A DNA stretch of 64,000 nucleotides from Mactra quadrangularis. Lineage: Eukaryota; Mollusca; Bivalvia; Venerida; Mactridae. Every line of letters begins with the position of its first letter. The first letter of the stretch is position 1. A model generated the notes under the pieces. That model was not told the origin of the DNA and made no database searches. It saw only the letters and a program-made list of their open reading frames with translations. Shown here in pieces: positions 22,354 through 33,384 of this stretch. The stretch lies in the NCBI GenBank assembly GCA_025267735.1, contig CM046301.1, positions 15,498,190 to 15,562,189 of the forward strand, written 5' to 3'. The position numbers were made by a program, and so were the translations under genes.

Positions 22354-23710
22354 TTTATGTATTCAGTACCAACATTGTGTAGGAGTTATGACTTCCTTCT
22401 TGAGTTTGTTTTGCCATTTTTCTCTCTTAATAAAATCAAAGTATTGAAATACAGAAAGACTTTCGAGCACATTGAAACTTAACAAATCCATACTAATGAT
22501 AACTCCTTACACAGTAGGCCTATATTCAAGTACAAATCAAGCAGTGCAAAAAATGCGGGCAAAATGTTAATTCTTCCTGTATTACTGGCAAATATTATCA
22601 GTTCAAAATACAAAGATTTCATTTTCCTCTTCCTCCTGTACAAAATCTTAAAGGACAGTTTCGCTGTACGCTTTGTCATTCAGCATACAAATTCTGTAGA
22701 TATTGTAATAATGGTACAATATAGTCCTATAAATACGAAGATGCATGTTTTTTATCATTTTGACATTTCTCAGTTGGGTTCATGATTTGAACTATGGTAC
22801 AAAACTGTAAAACAACTTAAACTTCAAGTAATATAATTAATGACCCAAGTATCATTACATTAAATAACTACAGACACTATCAATATACAAATCATTGTAT
22901 TGCTCCTACTACATAAACTTCTCAACATGGAATGTAAACCTTTGATTCGCTGTGGTCAATATTAACACTATATTGATCACTATGTACATGTATATTGCTT
23001 ATAGTGTATTAACGAGATTTGACTGCCCCCCTTCCAAGCGCGTATCAATTGATGTAAACATAGATCTGTTTGCTGACCGAACTACTTTTATCACTAAAAA
23101 CTGATTGCGTAGTATATCAGAGACAGGTGTGTCAGTCCGCAGTCAAACTGGTCAAGCATTTGAATCGTCGATAGTTTTCAACTTGTGGTATAACTTAACC
23201 CTTTCAGCGAAAATCGCCAAAAGTCTAAAATTATGTCCTAAAAATGAACTTCCCGTATATAATAATGATTAATTTATTGAACCTTATTATAAGGACTTAT
23301 TTTCAATCTCATAATTTGTTATTTGAAACTTTTGCTAGACGAGCATATAAACGTATCATTTATAGAAAAACGGCACTCTAAAATGCCCAAATTTGTTTCC
23401 CTATAAACGAACTTCGTTTACTATCATAAAATATATTAATTGGTACGAATGTTGTAGGTCCTTGTTTAGTCTGGTTATTTGATGCTTACATTCTCATATA
23501 AAATCGCAATTTCATATATGAGAAGGCATGCAATAAAGCGTTCACATTTAGTTATAAAAATACAACATTCGTGTGGCATTATTATATGCTAAAAACCCAT
23601 CTGAATTTTGATGAGTTGCCTCCGTTTTTAGCACGCCATGGAAAACGCAGCGGATTTCAGTAAGTATACAGATTGGCAAAATTTTTTGACAGTCGATTGG
23701 ACAAGTGGGA
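22354..23710. other. Non-coding DNA; one possible start exon
   Basis: No repeat or gene is clear. ATGGAAAACGCAGCGGATTT at 23638, followed by CA and GTAAGTATAC, would make a short first exon (MENAADF), but nothing downstream in the right phase was found. Confidence 0.3.
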
Positions 23711-24013
23711 GCGCGTCAGGCACGTAGGAAGCATTTTCAGATGGGGGGGGGGGGGCTAATTTGTTCAGATTTATTTTAAGAAAAAGAAAATGTTACCTAA
23801 TGTTACAGTACTTATGTTTAAGTTTAGTTTTACACTGTATTTGAGCATCTTGTTCCATAAAAAGTGTTTGCAATATTGATTTTGATGAAAAAGCACACAT
23901 GTATCAATCAATTTAGTGTGACAGATTAAATAAAGATCCTCAATCACTATAACTGCTGAAAATATTGGGGAGGGGGGCTTAGCCCCCCCCCCCTGTTCCT
24001 ACGGGCATGCGCG
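23711..24013. mobile_element. MITE with G-run/C-run inverted ends
   Basis: The left end has GCGCGTCAGGCACGTAGGAA, then a G run of about 13 and CTAA. The right end has GGGGAGGGGGGCTTAG followed by a C run of about 11, then TGTTCCTACGGGCATGCGCG. These are imperfect inverted repeats of about 40-45 bp around a 200-bp AT-rich core. The G runs could form quadruplexes. Confidence 0.65.
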
Positions 24014-24339
24014 TGGTTTTTTCTCTGTCCCGGTGATTTCGGGTCAGCTACAGGTTGTTTAAATGTATTACATAAATTTCACATCATTTTTGTCTCGTAA
24101 CGTAGGGTGTCTGTGTTAGAATGAATTTAGTGCCAGTATTCTCGTGTTAAATAATTCAATTTAGTTATCATTTTTAGTTGTTAATTCATTAACTGGTACC
24201 AGATACACATAGTAAGATATATAGGGTTTTAGAACCTTGTTAGATCTAATATTGTTTAATTTAAGCTTGAAGCAGATTGGACCATAATTGTTACACCTCG
24301 TTAAAATAACAGATTTCATTCAAATTATACAGGCCAGAA

Positions 24340-24729
24340 AAGCTAAGATGCGACACTGGCCCAATACACGAAAATGCCGACCCTTTCCGAGTGCGCTACG
24401 CTCATTTTACTATACATAAACGAATATGACCGTTTCATTCCGAATGATGGCCGTTTGTGTACAAATTCACGCTACGCATGACTAATTTCATCGAGTTCTG
24501 GTTGGTAAATGTGTAAAGTTTTCCTCCATTGATAGAACACAAAACCCGTGTTTTACGTTCCTGAGTAATCACGTGGTTTATAGGACTTAATCTGATTGGC
24601 TGGACCATTGTCGCTCAATAAACATAGTCCAAGATGGCGAATGCTTGGATTAGGCTGTAGCGTGGTTGAATCAAATTAAAAGATCTTGTTGTTGTGTATG
24701 GATATATCATTATATGTTAATGGAATTTT
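24340..24729 (+). promoter_or_regulatory. Possible promoter and 5' UTR exon of an unknown gene
   Basis: CpG density is locally raised (CGACCCTTTCCGAGTGCGCT and neighbours), unlike the flanks. A consensus donor GTGAGTTTT follows at 24730. The nearest matching acceptor is at 27665. The ATG at 24634 gives only a short frame ending TAG, so any coding would start in a later exon. The assignment is tentative. Confidence 0.3.
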
Positions 24730-25814
24730 GGTGAGTTTTTTTCCTCCTTTACCCCTCATTTTTCTTATGTATCTGTAAGTAATCGTATTTTTGCCTTACA
24801 GTGTAATCTTATCCTTTAACCAGTGCCACTGTAACTGAGCTGTTTTCCCGCTGCGTACATGCCTAAAGATTACTGACATGTACTCGTCTTGATCAAGATA
24901 AAAAGAGGGGCAGACTTGATCTTTACCATAGCTACCATGTTACTAAATTGGATCTGCTCATTGCCATCCAGCAAAGAGGAAGGGGGGTCCATACCCATTT
25001 GATTGTTTTACAATTTTGTGTAAGATCTTCATAAGCTGTGTAGAAATTGCTGTACATTATTGTTGATGAATGTGTGCCATTTAATAGAATTTTGTTTTGG
25101 TTGTAAATTGAATTATAACAATGAATGTATAGTGAGCAGTGACATCAGTAACAACAGAAACAACAACGAGATCAATCTTACTGCTGTACTGCCTGCAGCA
25201 TGATTATCATTCCGGAAGTTACTATCTATCCACCTGCCCTGGGCCCATAGTCCATCCTATCAACCTCTCTAAAACTGGTCCAGTGCAATTTATGCCTTTT
25301 AGTATTGTTTTTGTTCACACCAATTGTATTTAAGATAAATGACCACATAACATTGTGTCTTTGCAGATTGTGTTTCATTATGAGTATAATCACGGATGTG
25401 TTTCCATGGCAACAATAGTGTGACAATGTTAGTTTTGTGACTGTGTGAAACAACAACACTATCAGATATTGTAACGAAGATTGATAGATGCTCTAAATGA
25501 TGATTTAGAAGTGATGACATAGCTTGTATGGTATGTTAACTGTTAAATTACATACTTTTCTAACTAAAATATGAGTCTAAGGTCATATGATCTACAACAA
25601 GAGAAGGGGATACCCCTTCCGAATGCAACCCATCTTTGCTCCCTACCTTTGACATAAGTTAGTCAAGTATAGCATATGATTGTGAACAAATATGCAACTA
25701 GGACAATTTCAACCTTGTTTATCAATATGTGGATGTGTTCATTTGTTTTTGCTCTCCAATTGAGGATAATTATAAAAATCTATCTCAGTAATATTGCAAC
25801 TTACTGTAATAAGA

Positions 25815-26970
25815 CATTTTTAGCCGGATTTTTCAACGAAAAAATTCAGCTGATAGTTTAGTGAAACAAAGGTGGGCGGGCAGATGGTCTGGCAGGCGTC
25901 CGGTGTCATCAACAATTTGTAAAGTATTTCTTTTCCATATATCTCTGCCATTTATTGTCAGATCTTTATGAAACTTCATACAATAATAACATACCATGTG
26001 ATGAACAGAATTAGAAAGTAACCACAACTCTACCTGCTTTTATTATGGATTTTTTCCCTTTGTAATTTTGATGTTAACAATTGCATTAAAGTTTTTATTG
26101 TTCCATATATTTTTGCCATTTATAATTTCATACAATGATTATGTACCACGTCATGAACAGAATTAGAAAGTAACCGCAACTATACCTGGCATAATAATGG
26201 ATTATTTCCCTTTGTAATTTTTGCGTTAAAGTTTTCAAATTGTTGCATATCTCTGCCATTTATGGTCAGATTCTAATGAAATTTCATACATTGATTATGT
26301 ACCAAGTCATGAACTGAATTAGAAAGTAACCGCAACTATACCTGGCATAATAATGGATTTTTTCCCTTTGTTATTTTTGCATTAAAGTTTTTAAATTATT
26401 GTATATCTCTGCCATTTATGGTCAGATTCTAATGATATTTCAAAGAATGATTACATACCACAGCGGGCACATATTTGGAAGGTTACCGCAACTCTGCCTG
26501 GCTTAATTATAGATAATTTCCCTTTGTTATTTTAGCGTTAAAGTTTTTAGTTTGATGTATATCTCTTACATTCATGGTTAGATCTTGATGAAATTGCGAA
26601 CAATGATTACATACAATGTGATGAACTGAATTAGAAAGTATCCGCAACTCTACCTGGCTTAATTATGGATTATTTCCCTTTGTACTTTTTGCGTTAAAGT
26701 TTTCAATTTGTTGGATATCTCTGCCAATTAGTGTCAGATCCATACAATGACAACATACAACAATGTGTTGAACAGAATTAGATTGTATACTTAACTCTAC
26801 CTGGCTTTATTATGGATTATTTCCCTTGGTAACTTAGCATTAAAGTTTTCAATTTGTCTGATACCTCTGCCATTTAGGGTTAGATCTTGATGAATGTTCA
26901 TACAATGATTACAATTCATGTGCTAAACAGAATTAAAAAGTAACCACAACTCTGCCTGACTAAATTATCA
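25815..26970 (+). repeat. Tandem array, seven ~135-165-bp units
   Basis: Units are marked by TCTCTGCCATTTATGGTCAG-type words near 25947, 26112, 26246, 26408, 26567, 26721 and 26866. Each is followed by GATGAACAGAATTAGA, then CTACCTGGC and ATTTCCCTTTGT. A leader (AGCCGGATTTTTCAACG) precedes the first unit and also precedes the lone unit at 20285. That points to a mobile element with a variable number of internal repeats. Confidence 0.88.
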
Positions 26971-27454
26971 GTGTTTCTGCAATCTTCAAAAATCCGAGGG
27001 TCATTTTTTACCCCCTCTTTTATTTTTTGAGGGTCATTTGAAGTTTAAAAGGGTCATTGTTATAATTTGACTATTAACCCCATTTATATAAAATGAGCTT
27101 CATAATAAAAATGCAGGTTGTTTTGCTCCACTAAAGATGGAGAAGTTGACAACCTTGTTGAAGGATGTGTACTGGTTATGAACAAGGGTTCAGCAAAACC
27201 TGGTTAGGTGAGCTTGCAACCATAAAATGACATTTTATTTGTCAACACAGCGATAAACTAAACAAAAATCAAGTATTTTCAAATAGTTAACAGGGTTTTA
27301 TCCACCACATTATCACATAAAAATAAAATATTTTCTTGTGTAAATTTGCCAATTAAAAGAAACGTATGTAAAATCGTCGATTATCCATTGTAAATTTTCC
27401 AATTTTTTTACATTTACAATTTTTTTGTATGTTAAATGTATCGGTTTAATGGTT

Positions 27455-27615
27455 TGAAATAATTTGGTCCACAATATTCAAACTTCATACGATGATTGTC
27501 CATATCGGGTAGAAGACCCCTATTGATTTTGGGGTCACAAGGTCAAAGGTCAAGTTCACTATAAAAAAAACAACCACTTTCGGGCATATTATGCTCTGCC
27601 TAGCAGTGCTCTTGT
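27455..27615 (+). mobile_element. 3' end of the GCCCGAAA-family repeat element
   Basis: Contains one ~147-bp unit (CAATATTCAAACTTCATACG ... GGGGTCACAAGGTCAAAGG), then the terminal CACTTTCGGGCATATTATG and GTGCTCTTGTT. It matches the right ends of the elements at 31314 and 32365. The left end is missing. Confidence 0.75.
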
Positions 27616-27681
27616 TTAAAATTTCATTAGCACCAACCAATCAGTATTTTGATTTATTATTTCAGATATACAACATGGAAG

Positions 27682-27734
27682 ATGAGTTTAGATGATTATG
27701 AACAGGAAGTGTATCGTCATAAGAAAGAAGATAA
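27682..27734 (+). CDS. Candidate start exon of an unrecognised gene
   Basis: After acceptor TTATTATTTCAG (27665), an ATG with a purine at -3 opens MSLDDYEQEVYRHKKED plus two bases, then GTGCAA. The codon use looks protein-like and the sequence is not a known repeat here. Its phase matches the candidate exon at 38277. No family was recognised. The donor is weak, so this is a low-confidence call. Confidence 0.35.
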
Positions 27735-27788
27735 GTGCAATTTATTTACAAATAATTATATTATAACGATTTTAAAGCTTGAATGAGC

Positions 27789-28100
27789 CGCCTGGCTAGC
27801 TCAGATGGTAGCATGCAAGTCTACTGATCGATGGGTCGTGGGTTCAATTCCCAGACTGGGCATACTTCATGAAATTATTTCTACGGTCATTCTCCCTCCT
27901 TCTAATGATTCTTAATTATGTACATGTAGCACAGTATCAGTCACTGATGAAAGTATGTGCTAAGTATTTTGTTAACAGCTAACTCCAGAGATTTTGCCTT
28001 TCCAGGAACAGTAAGTAGGTTGACTGATCGCCGTTATATGACCTATACAATGCCTTACTAAGGCGTTAAACCCAACAAAAACAAAAAAAAACAAATAAAC
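27789..28100 (+). mobile_element. tRNA-derived SINE (family A), full length
   Basis: The head CGCCTGGCTAGCTCAGATGG has an A box; GGGTTCAATTCCCAG has a B box. The body includes CAGTCACTGATGAAAGTATG, AACTCCAGAGATTTTGCC and GTAGGTTGACTGATCG. The tail is AAGGCGTTAAACCCAACA plus an A-rich end. Length is about 310 bp. Pol III promoter boxes are internal. Confidence 0.85.
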
Positions 28101-28162
28101 TTGAATGTAAAACATAGTGAGAGCATGTTTTTACTTTCTCTCTTTCCATGGGTAATTAAGAT

Positions 28163-28872
28163 GCCTGGCTAGCTCAGTTGGTTGCACACAAGTCTACTGA
28201 TCGAGGGGTCGTGGGTTCGATTCCCGGGCGGGGCATACTTTTGTGGAGCTTGGTCATGAAATTATTTCTACTGCCATTCTCCCTCCTACCAATGATTTTT
28301 AATTATGTAGGGCAGTTGTCAGTCACTGAGGAAAGTATGTGCTTAGTAGTTGGTTAACAGCTTAATCCAGAGATTTAGCCTTTACAGGAGGAGTGAGTAG
28401 GTTGACTGACCGCTGTTATATGACCATTGTGTTGCTACGGCGTCACTCTCCATAAACAGATATCCTGTAGAGCATTGTCGTACAGGATCTCTACTGTCTC
28501 TGTGGAAGGTCACGTCGAGATGAACTTTGTATCGACCAATCAATGCGTAGCTTTCATCTAGACGAAAACACTATTAAACACATTTTGATTTCGTAATTTC
28601 TATTTTTAGACCAAGGTTTGCATGCTTATTTAACAGCAGTATTATTCACAGTCTGCGATTGGGCGGCTCATTTCAAATTGCGTGATGTAGACGATGTAAA
28701 CAAGTTACGTATCATAACAATTTCGTCATGAATATTATGATGAGAAAAGGTCACCTGAACGTGACCTTCGTTTGGAAAAGGCCAGATCTAAATAGCGACT
28801 ATGCAAATGTAAAATTTTAGATCGGGTTTTAATCAGATTGCTACGGCGTTAAACCCAATAAAAACAAACAAA
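28163..28872 (+). mobile_element. SINE family A carrying a nested MITE
   Basis: The head GCCTGGCTAGCTCAGTTGG and GGGTTCGATTCCCGG (B box) are well preserved. The body continues to TGTGTTGCTACGGCGT at 28443, where a MITE intervenes. The SINE tail then resumes with CTACGGCGTTAAACCC at 28841. Confidence 0.88.
28444..28840 (+). mobile_element. CAATCT-family MITE (397 bp), perfect 9-bp TSD
   Basis: Lies between exact duplications of CTACGGCGT (28435-28443 and 28841-28849). It starts CACTCTCCATAAACAG (a mutated CAATCT) and ends TTTTAATCAGATTG. Because the host is a SINE of known sequence, the boundaries are certain to the base. It has no open frame. Sub-terminal inverted repeats include GGTCACGTCGAGATGA against TCACCTGAACGTGACC. 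Confidence 0.92.
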
Positions 28873-29103
28873 CTAATCCATGGGTAATTATACAGTAAAC
28901 ATTCAATAACAAAAATCATGATAATATACAGTAAACATTCAATCTACATGCATCATAAAATGTTCCCACTCTTTCTATTTCTTTTAGTCTTTTCCTATTT
29001 TTGACATGTATTGCGTAAGCAATTCAGGTCTTAGTAAGTGACATATTTTCAAAAATGTCGCGCAGTCAAATTCAGTTCAATGGTATGTAGTTATGTTATG
29101 CCG

Positions 29104-29454
29104 CAGTCCCATAAAATCGTGACTTGTTACGGACCTGTACGTGCAGACAATCGTAGGCCGTGGGAAGCCTTGCGTATCAAGGTGGCGGTATGCACATGGT
29201 ACAAAACAACACACCCGCACTGAGCCGTAGCTGGAAGATATGCATGTTTAATCCATACTCGGCCGCGATTTTGTTCATTTTTGTTCACGATTTGACTCTG
29301 AAACTGATACGTGTAACCTGGGCTCATCTCACGGACCCTGGTAAAAACGTTACAGTCCGTATGGGTACGCAAGTCTTCGTATGGGTCCTTGCGGAGCTTG
29401 ATCGCATGGTGCCCCTACGGTGCCCTCACTGCTATTTTAATGTTTATGGGACTG
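29104..29454. mobile_element. MITE with CAGTCCCATAAA inverted ends
   Basis: The left end CAGTCCCATAAAATCG and right end TTTATGGGACTG are inverted; TA follows the right end. The interior is distinctly GC-rich and CpG-rich compared with the flanks. The open frames in it on both strands lack domains. The CAG start and adjacent TA suggest a Tc1/mariner-related MITE. Confidence 0.6.
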
Positions 29455-29784
29455 TAGCTTTAACCAAACGTATGAATAAATAGTCCCCTTGTTAACAATA
29501 TATGACAGTATCAAGCAGTCTTGTTGTCAACACACAATACATGAAATATCATTCTTAATTCCGTTTTAACATTTTCGATTAAGAACTGCCATTCATCTGC
29601 TAAAGTATAGATTGCAAGTTATGTAACCTCTGACCCGTTTCTGTTCTTTTTTTACATTCAACTAGATCCCCCATTTGCTATAAAAAGACCTGACTGCAAT
29701 TTTCCTCTGTCTAAAAAAAGATCATATACCTGCGGTGTAGGCAATCATGATGGGTTGATTCACACTTTTCTGTGGGCGTATGAT

Positions 29785-29856
29785 CCTTCGTTATACAGTT
29801 TATTTGTGAATTATAGACCATCCTTCGTTATACAGTTTATTTGTGAATTATAGACC
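29785..29856 (+). repeat. Perfect 35-bp direct duplication
   Basis: The 35-base block starting CCTTCGTTATACAG at 29785 is repeated exactly from 29822, with two bases between. Confidence 0.9.
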
Positions 29857-30504
29857 CTTCAAGTCCTCATTCTAATGACACCACCAAAGTTTGCCCTGTT
29901 AAATCTATGTCCAGACAGCACTATCAGCGCTTTGATTCTATCTTTTCATGAGCAAGTATATGGTAAACATCCAATGTAAAAAAAAAATGTGGTAACATGC
30001 AGTTAACATTGAGTATATCTAAACAAATACCCACTCTTTCTATTTCTTTAAATATTTTCCCGTCTTTCTATCTTTACACGTGATAGTATACAGAAAAACA
30101 TAATAAATATAAAGTTCATGTGACAGTATGCAGTTAACATTCAATCTATCTTTAAATGTACAAACTCTTTCTCTTTAAGTTTCATCTGTTCTTGTCATGA
30201 GTAAGTTTTCAGTAAACATACATAAATAATGTAAATAATCATGTGGTAATATGTAGTTAACATTCAATCTATCTTAAAATGTACTCATTCTTTTTGTTTT
30301 TAGTCTAAGGCATTTTTTACAACATCTAATTTTTTGTATGAAACTATGAATAATTGTTCATATTGCATTTCAAAGTTGCTATTGACTCTTGAAAATGTTC
30401 AAACAGAGATAATAATTATGGTGTGGTCACCTGATTTTTCAGTATTGATAGGTAGTTCATGATGTGCTTGCTTATTTTCTACTTTTATGTTTTTTCCCAA
30501 TTTT

Positions 30505-30760
30505 TTGTAATATTTTTTTTTCATTTTGAAATTTTGGAGCATAGATTATTTACTAAACTTCAATTTTATGTTTTTTTCCCCATTTTATTTTTGAAATTAT
30601 TTTTTTTTTCATTTTGAAATTTTGGAGCATAGATTATTTACTAAACTTCAATTTGATGTTTTTTTCCTATTTTATTTTTGTAATATTTTTTTTTCATTTT
30701 GAAATTTTGGAGCAAAGATTATTTACTAAATTTCAATTTGGTTTAAGCCTAAGGACACCT
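30505..30760 (+). repeat. Three T-rich tandem units of ~86 bp
   Basis: ATTTTGAAATTTTGGAGCA recurs at 30523, 30611 and 30696, each followed by TTATTTACTAAAYTTCAATTT and a T-rich spacer. Confidence 0.85.
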
Positions 30761-30890
30761 TTTTATTTTTTTTCTGACTGTTGGAAAATTTTGTATTTTT
30801 TTTTTTGGTTTATGTTTTGTTATTGTAAGCTCGCAGATTTTTCATCTTAGGCATCTTAAGTATTTTTGTTTTAAGCTTATTTAAGGTTTT

Positions 30891-31000
30891 ACATGCGATA
30901 GACACTAGGCACTGGTCAAATGGAGATGGTCGATATGACTTGGTCACTGAGTCTTACCTCTCCAATTGATGTAAACGGAGTCAGTGATGTGTTAGCATGT
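30891..31000 (+). ncRNA. Candidate structured RNA unit, copy 1 of 6
   Basis: This is a 110-base core with ACATGC at the left edge complementary to GCATGT at the right, followed by a long T-run as in Pol III termination. An inner hairpin pairs TCACTGAGTCTTAC with GTAA and GAGTCAGTGA. This copy differs from the others by a compensated one-base indel, so the length is unchanged. No known RNA family was recognised; a plain tandem repeat is the alternative. Confidence 0.4.
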
Positions 31001-31153
31001 TTTTTTTTTCTATTTTTACTTTATTTTGTCATTTTTGTTTTATTTTTTATCATCAACTTTGCTAGTAGTTTATTTTTACAATCTTAAAATTTTGCTTAGT
31101 GTAGGTTATTTTTTTCAATTGATGTAGGTTATTTTTGTACAATTTAAGGTTTT

Positions 31154-31263
31154 ACATGCGATAGACACTAGGCACTGGTCAAATGGGGATTGGTTGATAT
31201 GACTGGTCACTGAGTCTTACCTCTCCAATTGATGTAAACGGAGTCAGTGATGTGTTAGCATGT
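31154..31263 (+). ncRNA. Candidate structured RNA unit, copy 2 of 6
   Basis: 110 bases, type I ends (ACATGC/GCATGT), same inner hairpin, followed by a T-run of eight. It lies 263 bp after copy 1. Confidence 0.4.
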
Positions 31264-31313
31264 TTTTTTTCAATTTTTACTTTATTTGGTTATTTTTCTT
31301 TTCTTTTTTTAAT

Positions 31314-31845
31314 ATGCCCGAAAATGCATCCGTCCGTCTGTCTGTCCATTAGCAATTTAGTTTCCTGAGCATAACTTAAGTTCCATTTGGTCAACAATAT
31401 TCAAACTTCATACAATGATTGTCTATATTAGGTATAAGACCCCTATTGATTTTGGGGTCACAAGGTCAATGGTCAAGGTCACTATTACCTTAAAACTGAA
31501 AACAGTTTCCGGAGCATAACTTAGGTTCTGTTTGGTCCACAATATTCAAACTTCATACGATGATTGTCCATATCAGGTAGAAGACCCCTATTGATTTTGG
31601 GGTCACAAGGTCAAAGGTCAAGGTCACTATTACCTTTAAACTGAAAACAGTTTCCGGAGCATAACTTAGGTTCTATTTGGTCCACAATATTCAAACTTCA
31701 TACGATAATTGTCCATATCAGGTAGAAGACCCCTATTGATTTTGGGGTCACAAGGTCCAAGGTCAAGGTCACTATTACCTAAAAACTGACTAATAAAAAC
31801 AACACTTTCGGGCATATAATGCTCCGCCTAGCGGTGCTCTTGTTA
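31314..31845 (+). mobile_element. GCCCGAAA-family element with ~147-bp internal repeats
   Basis: The left end has ATGCCCGAAAATG, then CCGTCCGTCTGTCTGTCC. The right end has CACTTTCGGGCATATAATGC and GTGCTCTTGTTA. TGCCCGAAA and TTTCGGGCA are inverted. Between them are about three units with CAATATTCAAACTTCATACR and GGGGTCACAAGGTCAA. There is no open frame. Confidence 0.8.
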
Positions 31846-31944
31846 TCAATTATTTTGCTAGTAGGTTAGTTTTTCAATCTTAGGATTTTGCCTGTAGGTT
31901 ATTTTTACAATTGATGTAGGTTATTTTTTACTATTTAAGGTTTT

Positions 31945-32054
31945 ACTTGCAATAGACACTAGGCACTGGTCAAATGGAGATAGGTCGATATGACTGGTCA
32001 CTGAGTCTTACCTCTCCAATTGATGTAAACAGAGTCGGTGATGTGTTAGCATGT
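31945..32054 (+). ncRNA. Candidate structured RNA unit, copy 3 of 6
   Basis: 110 bases, type II: left edge ACTTGC, right edge GCATGT (one mismatch in the outer stem). The hairpin arm reads GAGTCGGTGA, a G-U-compatible change against TCACTGA. A T-run follows. Confidence 0.4.
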
Positions 32055-32202
32055 TTTTTTTTCTATTTTTACTTTTTTGTTATTTTCTTTTCTTTTTTTA
32101 TCATTTATTTTGCTAGTAGGTTAGTTTTTCAATCTTAGAATTTTGCCTGTAGGTTATTTTTTTTCAATAGATGTAGGTTATTTTTGTTCAATTTAAGGTT
32201 TT

Positions 32203-32312
32203 ACATGCGATAGACACTAGGCACTGGTCAAATGGAGATTGGTTGATATGACTGGTCACTGAGTCTTACCTCTCCAATTGATGTAAATGGAGTCAGTGAT
32301 GTGTTAGCATGT
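32203..32312 (+). ncRNA. Candidate structured RNA unit, copy 4 of 6
   Basis: 110 bases, type I ends, 258 bp after copy 3. A T-run of more than ten follows. Confidence 0.4.
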
Positions 32313-32364
32313 TTTTTTTTTTCTATTTTTACTTTATTTGGTTTTTTTTCTTTTCTTTTTTTAA

Positions 32365-32915
32365 TATGCCCGAAAATTTTTGGGCATATTATGTTATACC
32401 CCTTGGCGTCCGTCCGTCTGTCTGTCCATTAGCAGTTTGGTTTCCTGAGCATAACTTAAGTTCCATTTGGCCCACAATATTCAAACTTCATAGGATGATT
32501 GTCCATATCAGGTAGAAGACCCCTATTGATTTTGGGGTCACAAGGTCAAAGGTCAAGGTCACTATTACCTTAAAACTGAAAACAGTTTCGGAGCATTACT
32601 TAGGTTCTATTTGGTCAACAATATTCAAACTTCATACAATGATTGTCTATATTAGGTATAAGACCCCTATTGATTTTGGGGTCAAAGGTCAAGGTCACTA
32701 TTACCTTAAAACTGAAAACAGTTTCCGGAGCATTACTTAGGTTCTATTTGGTCCACAATATTCAAACTTCATACGATGATTGTCCATATTAGGTAGAAGA
32801 CCCCTATTGAGTTTGGGGTCACAAGGTCCAAGGTCAAGGTCACTATTACCTTAAAACTGACTAATAAAAACAACACTTTCGGGCATATAATGCTCCGCCT
32901 AGCGGTGCTCTTGTT
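32365..32915 (+). mobile_element. GCCCGAAA-family element, second copy
   Basis: Opens ATGCCCGAAAATTTTTGGGC, itself a hairpin, and ends like the copy at 31314. It has about three ~147-bp units, with GGTCAAAGGTCAAGGTCA in the first. It occupies the same place relative to the 110-bp units as the earlier copy, so it was amplified as part of a ~1.06-kb higher-order repeat. Confidence 0.8.
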
Positions 32916-33015
32916 ATCAATTATTTTGCTAGTAGGTTAGTTTTTCAATCTTAGGATTTTGCCTGTTGGTTATTTTTGCAATTGATTTAGGTTATTTTTT
33001 ACTATTTAAGGTTTT

Positions 33016-33125
33016 ACTTGCAACAGACACTAGGCACTGGTCAAATGGAGATAGGTCGATATGACTGGTCACTGAGTCTTACCTCTCCAATTGATGTAAA
33101 CAGAGTCGGTGATGTGTTAGCAAGT
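33016..33125 (+). ncRNA. Candidate structured RNA unit, copy 5 of 6
   Basis: 110 bases, type II. Left edge ACTTGC and right edge GCAAGT are again fully complementary, a two-sided change relative to ACATGC/GCATGT. The hairpin arm is GAGTCGGTGA. A T-run follows. Confidence 0.42.
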
Positions 33126-33274
33126 TTTTTTTTTTATTTTTACGTTTTTGTTATTTTCTTTTCTTTTTTTTATCATTTATTTTGCTAGTAGGTTAGTTTT
33201 TCAATCTTAGAATTTTGCCTGTAGGTTATTTTTTTTCAATAGATGTAGGTTATTTTTGTACAATTTAAGGTTTT

Positions 33275-33384
33275 ACATGTGATAGACACTAGGCACTGGT
33301 CAAATGGAGATTGGTTGATATGACTGGTCACTGAGTCTTACCTCTCCAATTGATGTAAACGGAGTCAGTGATGTGTTAGCATGT
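33275..33384 (+). ncRNA. Candidate structured RNA unit, copy 6 of 6
   Basis: 110 bases, type I with ACATGT/GCATGT (one G-U-type pair in the outer stem), 259 bp after copy 5. A T-run follows. Confidence 0.4.

Larger units (their letters stand above)
28880..30310 (+). repeat. Degenerate tandem repeats with CAGTAAACATTCAATC word
   Basis: CAGTTAACATTCAATCTATC and close variants occur near 28893, 28930, 29998, 30130 and 30251, mostly followed by ACTCTTTCTATTTC. Units near 30.0-30.3 kb are spaced about 120-130 bp. A GC-richer MITE (29104-29454) sits inside the tract. Confidence 0.6.
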
